From contig JBFWVD010000071.1 of the NCBI GenBank assembly GCA_050246915.1, positions 1 through 22,584 of the forward strand: a stretch of 22,584 bases of DNA, given 5' to 3'. The notes under the pieces are model-generated. The model searched no databases and had not been told where the DNA came from. It was given only the letters and a program-made list of their open reading frames with translations. Below, piece after piece: positions 14,950 to 20,933 of the stretch. The DNA is from JBFWVD01 sp050246915 (GTDB lineage: Bacteria > Actinomycetota > Acidimicrobiia > Acidimicrobiales > Ilumatobacteraceae). The position numbers and the translations under genes were made by a program. Positions within the stretch are counted from its first letter, which is position 1, and each line of letters starts with the position of its first letter.

Positions 14950-15032
14950 ATCCGAAACAGGTCTCGTTCGAGATCCCAACGCGGCGAGTCGGCCAACCAC
15001 TCGGCCTCCCTCTTTGCCCAGTCGTCCATCAT
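14950..15032 (-). pseudogene. 5' fragment of an unidentified gene, cut by the IS1595-family element
   Basis: An ATGATG start at 15032 lies 26 bases after the stop of binding-protein copy 2, with GAGAGG just upstream. It opens MMDDWAKREAEWLADSPRWD and about 8 more codons before the insertion. Spacing and ribosome binding site indicate a real gene that followed the binding protein in the same transcript. The fragment is too short to name. If the insertion is removed with one ATCCGA copy, the frame runs on for about 25 codons and stops at the edge of IS B; another frame looks more coding-like there (see 13803-13887). Confidence 0.55.
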
Positions 15033-15058
15033 GGTTCCTCTCGCCTGAGGGATCGGGC

Positions 15059-16765
15059 TCAGGAATCCGCCAGGACCGCCAGCCGGTAGAAGTCCGGGAT
15101 ACCGGACCGCTGGAGGGGCATCGAGTCGACGTTGGTCACACGATCCGTTCCGTACCAGCCCTGCTTGCTCCGGCAGATCGGGATCACCCAGCCCTCCTCG
15201 AGGATGATGTGCTCGACCTGGCGAAGCAGATCCAGCCTGGCATCCTCGTCGAGCGTCGCCTCGGCCTCGGCCAGCAGGTCGCCGACCGCACCATCGATCG
15301 CCGGGTCACCGAACGTCCAGTTGACCATCGCTTGGTACGTCGCGACCGCGTCGGCACTGCCGGTGTTCGTGCTGGTCCACGAACCATCGACCTGACCCTC
15401 GTTGTACAGGGTGATCGTCTCGGCTGTGGTGTGGAGCCTCAGCTCGGCAGTGACGCCCACCTCGGCGAGGACCTGCTGGTGGACCGTCGCGACTCGCTCT
15501 CCGGTCGCACCGCTCGCGGCCCCACCCGTGAACGTGAGGCCGTCGACGCCGGCCTCGGCGAGCAGTGCGCGTGCTTCATCGAGGTCGTAGGGGTACAGGT
15601 TCGCATTGTCGGCGGTGTAGAGCGGGGAATCGTCCTGGCTGAGCGAGTCGGCTGCCTTGCAGTTGCCCTCGAAGAGGCCGTCCGCGAACGCCGCCCGATC
15701 GATGGTGTGGGCGATCGCCTGACGCACCCGCTTGTCGGCGAACGGTCCGACGCCACGCAGGCGCAGCGACTGCGTCAACACGGTGTCGACCGGGTGGGCC
15801 ACGAATCCCGCGTTCTCGAGATCGGTGCCCAGCACGCCCAAGTCGGCGGTCACGATCTGCACCAGATCTGCCTGCCCACTGCTCAGCGCCGCGGCACGGG
15901 TCTGTCCCTCGGCGGCATACGAGATGGTGATGCTGTTCAAATGACCCGCGTTCGGATCCCAGTGGTCCTCGCTCACCCGCTCGAACCGGGCGATCACGTC
16001 GGGCGTCCACTCGGTGACCTCGTACGCACCGGTCCCTGCACCCGACGTCGAGGCCGACAGGTCACGCCCGTCTGCCAGGGCCGCAGGGCTGACCATCGCG
16101 CCACCACCGTACGCCAACGCCATCAGGATGGTCGTCGTCGGCCTCGAGAGGTTCAGACGGATGGTCGTCGGGTCGACGACCTCGACCGAGTCGACTGCCG
16201 CCAACGAGTCACGCACCTTCGGTGACGCGGCCTCGGACATCGCGTAGTCGAGGTTCGCTTTGGCCGCATCGGCGTCGAACGGCGTGCCATCGTGGAACGA
16301 CACGCCCTCGCGCAGGTTCAGGTCCAACGTCAGTCCGTCGTCCGAGAACGTCCAATCGGTCGCGAGCATCGGCTCGAGCGCGTACGTGTCGGTCTCGTTC
16401 CCCACAGTCAGCAAGCGGTCGTACACCATCGTGAAGAACGTGTGGTCCCACACCGCGGTTTCCTGATGCGGGTCCAGCGTGCGCGGCGCGATCACTGACA
16501 GGATCCTCAGATCTGCTGACTCGTCGAAGTCCTCCGACGGCCCCGTGGTCTCTGCTGGCGCGGACGACGCCGTGGTCTCCGCCGGCCCCGTCGTGTCCGC
16601 CGGCCCGGTGGTCTCTGCTGGCCCGGACGATTCGGATGCTGCCGGGGCGGTGGTTTGCGCCGACGCGGAATCGTCGACCCGATCCGTCGCATCGTCGTCG
16701 GAGCCGCAGGCCACCGTGAGCGACACGAGGCAGATTGGCAGGAACAAGGACAGGACTCGCTTCAT
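15059..16765 (-). CDS. ABC transporter substrate-binding lipoprotein, peptide/nickel family 5 (copy 2)
   Basis: A 568-residue family-5 solute-binding lipoprotein (PF00496). The signal peptide starts MKRVLSLFLPICLVSL and ends in lipobox TVAC (C20). A linker with repeated GPAETT/GPADTT units (about residues 48-76) follows, then the binding domain with LDPHQETAVWDHTFFTMVYDRL, FHDGTPFDADAAKANLDY and FADKRVRQAIAHTIDR. ATG 16765 has GGGGAG 6 bases upstream. It is highly similar over its length to the protein at 6388-8073, so the pair arose by duplication; the two may bind related but different ligands. It lies directly downstream of the permease/ATPase operon on the same strand but has its own promoter at 16859-16887. 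Confidence 0.93.
   Translation of the reverse strand: MKRVLSLFLPICLVSLTVACGSDDDATDRVDDSASAQTTAPAASESSGPAETTGPADTTGPAETTASSAPAETTGPSEDFDESADLRILSVIAPRTLDPHQETAVWDHTFFTMVYDRLLTVGNETDTYALEPMLATDWTFSDDGLTLDLNLREGVSFHDGTPFDADAAKANLDYAMSEAASPKVRDSLAAVDSVEVVDPTTIRLNLSRPTTTILMALAYGGGAMVSPAALADGRDLSASTSGAGTGAYEVTEWTPDVIARFERVSEDHWDPNAGHLNSITISYAAEGQTRAAALSSGQADLVQIVTADLGVLGTDLENAGFVAHPVDTVLTQSLRLRGVGPFADKRVRQAIAHTIDRAAFADGLFEGNCKAADSLSQDDSPLYTADNANLYPYDLDEARALLAEAGVDGLTFTGGAASGATGERVATVHQQVLAEVGVTAELRLHTTAETITLYNEGQVDGSWTSTNTGSADAVATYQAMVNWTFGDPAIDGAVGDLLAEAEATLDEDARLDLLRQVEHIILEEGWVIPICRSKQGWYGTDRVTNVDSMPLQRSGIPDFYRLAVLADS
16538..16624 (-). repeat. Coding repeat for Thr/Pro/Glu-rich linker of binding protein copy 2
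   Basis: Encodes GPAETT, GPADTT, GPAETT and a related APAETTGP unit, a low-complexity tether between the lipidated Cys and the folded domain. DNA repeats of this kind change copy number easily. Confidence 0.8.
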
Positions 16766-16858
16766 GTTGGCTCCCCAGTTCGTCTTCGAGGGCCGACGAA
16801 GGGATGTCGCCACGTCGGCCAGCTGATGCAACGCTCCCCCCGGAGCCGTGCAGGGCCG

Positions 16859-16908
16859 ACCATAACTCGAAGCGGCGCTGATGTCAACTGTTCGACTCTG
16901 ATGTCAGC
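16859..16908 (-). promoter_or_regulatory. Promoter of binding-protein copy 2, with variant of the 26-bp element (site 5)
   Basis: Read leftward: -35 TTGACA (16887-16882), 17-bp spacer, -10 TATGGT (16864-16859). The 26-bp stretch 16883-16908 starts GTCAACT, has TCGAC in the middle and ends GTCAGC, in register with the copy 1 element. The nine bases CTGATGTCA occur twice, 20 bp apart (16878-16886 and 16898-16906), about two helical turns, across the -35. Confidence 0.7.
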
Positions 16909-16954
16909 TTGCCTGGGGCGGCCCCGGTGGCGGTCGTGTGCTGCCGAATCCGGC

Positions 16955-17941
16955 TCAGCTGACCTCGTCGACGTCGCGTTGCACCAGGTGGCACGCAACC
17001 GTCGTGCCCCCTCCGACGTGGACGAGCTCGGGTGTCTCGTGCCAACACCGATCGAAGACGTGCGGACACTTCGGTGCAAAGGCACATCCCGGCGAGGGCA
17101 TCGGAGCCCCACTGCCCGATTGCAACTGCGCACCGACGCGGCGATGGCGTGGATCGTGGATCGGGACGGCGTCGAGCAACGCCACCGTATAGGGGTGCTG
17201 AGGTCGGCGGAAAAGTGTGTCCGTCGGTGCCGATTCGACGATCCTGCCCTGGTACATGACCGCGACACGGTGCGCGATCACACGGATCAGCGACAGGTCG
17301 TGGCCGATGAAGAGGTAGGCGAGTCCGAGCTCGGATTGCAGGTCGCGCAGCAGGTTCACCACCTGCGCGCGCACCGAGACGTCGAGTGCAGACACCGGTT
17401 CGTCGCACACGATCAGCGAGGGATTCGTGATGAGTGCGCGTGCGATGACGACCCGTTGCAGCTGCCCTCCGGAGAACTCGAAGGGGTACCGCTCCAGCAT
17501 GTCGGACCTGAGGCCCACCTTCTCGAACACTTGCTCGCAGCTGAGCCGACGTTCGTCATAGCTCAGCCCTGACTCGTGCAGGACGAGCCCCTCCGCGACC
17601 GCCTCACCCACCAGCATTCGAGGATTCAGCGACGTGAAGGGGTCTTGGAAGATCATCTGCGCCCGTCGGCGCCATCGCCGAAGCTCGCGCCGTGGCAGCG
17701 CCAGCACGTCGGTGTCCTCGAACTGCACCGAACCGGCATCCGGCTCGACCAACCTCAGGACCAGGCGTCCGACGGTCGACTTCCCCGCCCCCGATTCGCC
17801 GACGAGCGCCAAGGTCTCGCCAGCACCGAGGTCGAAGCTCACGCCCTGAACCGCCGGTACACGTGCCACGACGCGTCCGAGCAGGTTCCGACGCGCGGTG
17901 AAGTTCTTCTCCAACCCCTCGACCCGGAGCAAGGCAAGCAT
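16955..17941 (-). CDS. ABC transporter ATP-binding protein, oligopeptide type (DppF/OppF-like)
   Basis: A 328-residue ATPase, the last gene of the importer operon. Walker A is GESGAGKS (48-55), the signature is FSGGQLQR, Walker B is LIVCDEPVSALDV and the switch His lies in LFIGHDLSLIR. The C-terminal oligopeptide/dipeptide extension has cysteines in GCAFAPKCPHVFDRC, typical of Dpp/Opp ATPases. ATG 17941 overlaps the previous stop as TGATG; an upstream extension to 17992 lies inside the previous gene and is not needed. It would energise import together with the 17941-18981 ATPase. Confidence 0.92.
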   Translation of the reverse strand: MLALLRVEGLEKNFTARRNLLGRVVARVPAVQGVSFDLGAGETLALVGESGAGKSTVGRLVLRLVEPDAGSVQFEDTDVLALPRRELRRWRRRAQMIFQDPFTSLNPRMLVGEAVAEGLVLHESGLSYDERRLSCEQVFEKVGLRSDMLERYPFEFSGGQLQRVVIARALITNPSLIVCDEPVSALDVSVRAQVVNLLRDLQSELGLAYLFIGHDLSLIRVIAHRVAVMYQGRIVESAPTDTLFRRPQHPYTVALLDAVPIHDPRHRRVGAQLQSGSGAPMPSPGCAFAPKCPHVFDRCWHETPELVHVGGGTTVACHLVQRDVDEVS

Positions 17942-18981
17942 CAGTCGTCGATCCCCTTCAGGGACAGTGATGTCACTCGGACGCATCGGCATTGACGTTC
18001 ACCCCCGAGGTCGCTCAACGGCGGAGGCGCATCGGTGCACGGTCCCTCCAGCATGTATCGACACCGAGGGTGGAACCGGCAGCCGCTGGGAAGATCGGCG
18101 TAGGTGGGCACCGTGCCCTCGATCGCGACCAGACGAGCGTCGGGCTCTTCGATGCTCGGTATCGCACCGAGCAAGCCCTCTGTGTAGGGATGCTGTGGAT
18201 GGAGGAAGATGTCCTCGACAGAGGCATGCTCGACGACCTGGCCCGCATACATGACCGACACCGAGTGACACACCTCAGCGACGACCCCGAGGTCGTGCGT
18301 GATGAACAGGATGCCCAGGTCGAATTGCTCTTGCAGGTTGACGAGCAGCGAGAGCACCTGGGCCTGCACGGTGACGTCGAGGGATGTCGTCGGCTCGTCG
18401 GCGAGCAGGAGACGCGGCTCGCACGCGACCGACGCGGCGATCATCAGTCGCTGGCACATCCCGCCCGAAAAGGCGTGCGGGTAGTCGCGCGCACGTCGAG
18501 CGGGCTGAGGAATTCCCACCATCCCGAGCAACTCCACCGCGCGCTGCCAGGCCTGCCGCCGGGTCGCGTCAGAGTGACGCCGGACGACTTCCGCGATCTG
18601 CTCGCCGACGGTGAAGGCAGGGTTGAGGCTCCGTCGTGGTTCCTGGAAGATGACCCCGATCTCGCGGCCCCGAAGTGCGTTCAGCTCCTTCGTCGACAGC
18701 GACAGCAGATCGGACCGACCGTATGCGGCATGGCCCGACGTCACGGTGATCCCACGTGGGAGCAGGCCCAAGATCGCCATGGCGGTCATCGTCTTGCCCG
18801 AACCCGATTCACCGACGAGGCCGAGCGTCTGGCCCGCACGAACGGTCAGGCTGACGTCTTCGACGAGCCGCAACGGTGCTCCGGACGCGCGTGCCTCGAC
18901 CGTGAGACCGGAGACTTCGAGCACGGGCGCACCGTGCGCGTTGCCGGCCTGTCGACCGAGGTCGGTGTCGACGCTGCTCAA
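17941..18981 (-). CDS. ABC transporter ATP-binding protein, oligopeptide type (DppD/OppD-like)
   Basis: A 346-residue ATPase. Walker A is GESGSGKT (57-64), the signature is FSGGMCQR, Walker B is LLLADEPTTSLDV and the switch His is in LFITHDLGVVAE. The C-terminal peptide-transporter extension includes SGCRFHPRCRYM. TTG 18981 is chosen as start: it overlaps the permease stop as TTGA and has GGAGG 6 bases upstream, while longer frames read through the permease gene. It pairs with the following ATPase as the nucleotide-binding dimer. Confidence 0.9.
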   Translation of the reverse strand: MSSVDTDLGRQAGNAHGAPVLEVSGLTVEARASGAPLRLVEDVSLTVRAGQTLGLVGESGSGKTMTAMAILGLLPRGITVTSGHAAYGRSDLLSLSTKELNALRGREIGVIFQEPRRSLNPAFTVGEQIAEVVRRHSDATRRQAWQRAVELLGMVGIPQPARRARDYPHAFSGGMCQRLMIAASVACEPRLLLADEPTTSLDVTVQAQVLSLLVNLQEQFDLGILFITHDLGVVAEVCHSVSVMYAGQVVEHASVEDIFLHPQHPYTEGLLGAIPSIEEPDARLVAIEGTVPTYADLPSGCRFHPRCRYMLEGPCTDAPPPLSDLGGERQCRCVRVTSLSLKGIDD

Positions 18982-19847
18982 CGTCGACCTCCACCGATCG
19001 CCTCGCGCAGCGCCTCGCCGAAGACCGAGAGCGTGATGACGGTGATCGTGATCATCGCCGCGGGCGGCAGGAAGGGCACGATCGAACGATGGATGGTCCG
19101 TGACGAATCTCTGATCATCGTGCCCCAACTCGTCGTCGGCGGCACCGCGCCGAGACCCAGGAAGCTCAGGCTCGCTTCACCGATGATGGCAACGCCCGCT
19201 GCGAAGGTCAGTTGTACGAGCACCGGAGAGATCGCGTTCGGCAGCACGTGCCGCACGAGCAGTCGCGGCGTCGAGCACCCGAGCGCCCGGGCCGCCTCGA
19301 CGAAGTTCTGGTGCCGGGCGGTCGACGTCGAGGCGCGCATCACTCTGAAGATCACCGGCGAGATGATGACCCCGAGGACGAACATGGCGTTCGTCAGGCC
19401 GGGCCCGAGCACCCCGACGATCGCGATCGCGAAGATCAATCCCGGCAAGCTCATGATCGCTTCGGCGATTCGGCTGAGGATGCCGTCGATGATGCCTGGG
19501 AAGTAACCCGCGATCAATCCGCCGGGGATGCCGATGGCAGCGGCGACGAGCACGGCCTGGCCAGACGAACGCAGCGAGATCCACGACGCACTCATGAGGC
19601 GGCTGAGGACGTCTCGACCGAAGTCGTCCGTTCCGAGTGGGTGCGAGCGCGTGGGTCCGGCAAGTCGGTTCAGGAGATCCTGAGCATTCGGGTCATGGGG
19701 TGCGAACCACGACGCACCGAGCCCGATCAGGAGGAGAGCAGCCAGCACGGCCAGCGCCACCATCCCACCCCTGTTCGACCTCAACTCGCGCGAGAACCGG
19801 CCCTTCCAGATCCTTCTCACCCGTCCTGCTCCGACGTTCATCGTCAT
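18978..19847 (-). CDS. ABC transporter permease, peptide type (DppC/OppC-like)
   Basis: A 289-residue inner-membrane permease (PF00528 with OppC-type N-terminus). One N-terminal membrane helix (MVALAVLAALLLIGLGASWF) is followed by APHDPNAQDLLNRLAGPTRSHPLGTDDFGRDVLSRL, the conserved OppC segment. About five further helices follow, with the EAARALGCSTPRLLVRHVLPNAISP loop that contacts the ATPase. ATG 19847 overlaps the upstream stop as ATGA; ATG 19841, with GGAG at 6 bases, is an equally good start. It forms the channel with the permease at 19844-20785. Confidence 0.92.
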   Translation of the reverse strand: MTMNVGAGRVRRIWKGRFSRELRSNRGGMVALAVLAALLLIGLGASWFAPHDPNAQDLLNRLAGPTRSHPLGTDDFGRDVLSRLMSASWISLRSSGQAVLVAAAIGIPGGLIAGYFPGIIDGILSRIAEAIMSLPGLIFAIAIVGVLGPGLTNAMFVLGVIISPVIFRVMRASTSTARHQNFVEAARALGCSTPRLLVRHVLPNAISPVLVQLTFAAGVAIIGEASLSFLGLGAVPPTTSWGTMIRDSSRTIHRSIVPFLPPAAMITITVITLSVFGEALREAIGGGRR

Positions 19848-20785
19848 CTCCGCGAGACTGGATCGAAGTAGAGATACGACAGGTCGACCGCGAGGTTGGC
19901 GGTCATCACGATCAGGGCACTGACCATGACGACGCCCTGGATCATGATCACGTCGCGGTTGAGCACGGCGTTGTACGAGAGCAGTCCGAACCCGGGCAAC
20001 GCGAACACGACCTCGACGGTCACGACACCGCTGAAGACCCTGCCCAGTGTTGTTCCCAACACGGTCACGAACGGTATTGCCGCGTTCTTTCCGACGTGCT
20101 TCAGCAACACCTTGGCCGAGCTCAATCCGCGCGACCGCGCCGTCCGCACGTAGTCGGCCTGGACGACGTCCATGACAGCGGCTCGTGCCTGTCGGGCGAG
20201 CTCTGATGCCGGCACGAATGCCACCGCGACGGCTGGCATGATGATGTGCTTGGCCCAGAGCACAGGGTCCTCGGTGAGCGGGACGTAACCGATCGCGGGC
20301 AGCCACTTCACCCGGCCCGCGAACAGCCACACGAGCAGCAGCGCGGCCACGAACGGTGGCACCGCGAGGGCGACGCTCGACAGGAGCGTGATCGCTCGAT
20401 CGAGCAGGCCGTGCGGTTTCACCGCGGCCACGAACGCGGCAATCACGGCCGCCAAGAACGCGAACGCACCGGCAACGAGAGCGAGCGAGAACGTGGTGGG
20501 CAACGACTTCGCGATCAGGCTGCGCACGCTCTGTCCGGAGACGAGGGAATCACCGAAGTCGCCGCGAAGAGCGTCAGCGGCCCAGGTTCCATACCGGGCG
20601 ACCAGGGGCTCGTTCAGCCCGAGGTCTTCTCTCAGCTGCTCGACCTGTTCGGTCGTGGACGAACTGTCGGACGACAGCACCACGGCCGCATCACCCGGAA
20701 TCAACTCGAGCAATCCGAAGACGAGCAGGCTGATGATGAACAGCAGCGGAACTACGCCCGCGAGCCGTCGAAGCACGGTCAACAT
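19844..20785 (-). CDS. ABC transporter permease, peptide type (DppB/OppB-like)
   Basis: A 313-residue permease with the OppB layout. An N-terminal helix (VVPLLFIISLLVFGLLELIPGD) comes first. The periplasmic segment LREDLGLNEPLVARYGTW...GDFGDSL follows, then the transmembrane core and the EAA-like loop DYVRTARSRGLSSAKVLLKHVGKNAAIP. It is the first gene of the importer operon, about 92 bases after the predicted transcription start, and overlaps the next permease by 4 bases. Together with 16955-19847 it makes a complete two-permease, two-ATPase importer; the substrate-binding subunits are at 15059 and 6388. Confidence 0.92.
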   Translation of the reverse strand: MLTVLRRLAGVVPLLFIISLLVFGLLELIPGDAAVVLSSDSSSTTEQVEQLREDLGLNEPLVARYGTWAADALRGDFGDSLVSGQSVRSLIAKSLPTTFSLALVAGAFAFLAAVIAAFVAAVKPHGLLDRAITLLSSVALAVPPFVAALLLVWLFAGRVKWLPAIGYVPLTEDPVLWAKHIIMPAVAVAFVPASELARQARAAVMDVVQADYVRTARSRGLSSAKVLLKHVGKNAAIPFVTVLGTTLGRVFSGVVTVEVVFALPGFGLLSYNAVLNRDVIMIQGVVMVSALIVMTANLAVDLSYLYFDPVSRR

Positions 20786-20883
20786 GTGGTCGTGCGCGTC
20801 GGTGCGATCTCAGTCAGCGAATTCCGGCGCATCAGGAACTCCACCCCCATTCATCGCAGGCGTATTTCGGCCACGCGCCGCCG

Positions 20884-20933
20884 AGTCTAACGACGATCGC
20901 CATGCTCGTCAATAATCGGACAGCATCGTTGAC
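20884..20933 (-). promoter_or_regulatory. Promoter with 26-bp shared element, site 3 (ABC importer operon)
   Basis: Read leftward: -35 TTGACG (20912-20907), 17-bp spacer, -10 TAGACT (20889-20884). The shared element is 20908-20933; it begins GTCAATAATC and ends GTTGAC with the same spacing as site 2. It lies inside the last codons of the oxidoreductase gene, whose stop TGA (20911-20909) is part of the -35 box. The importer ATG is at 20785. Confidence 0.76.

Noticed and set aside
16908..16935. GGGG-CGG-CCCC hairpin downstream of the importer operon as a terminator
   Set aside because: The stem is only four strong pairs with mismatches beyond, and there is no T-run in the direction of transcription.
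18978..20330. A 450-residue reading of the second permease starting at 20330
   Set aside because: The first 160 residues run antisense-frame through the upstream permease gene and have no family features; the ATGA overlap at 19847 gives the expected permease length.
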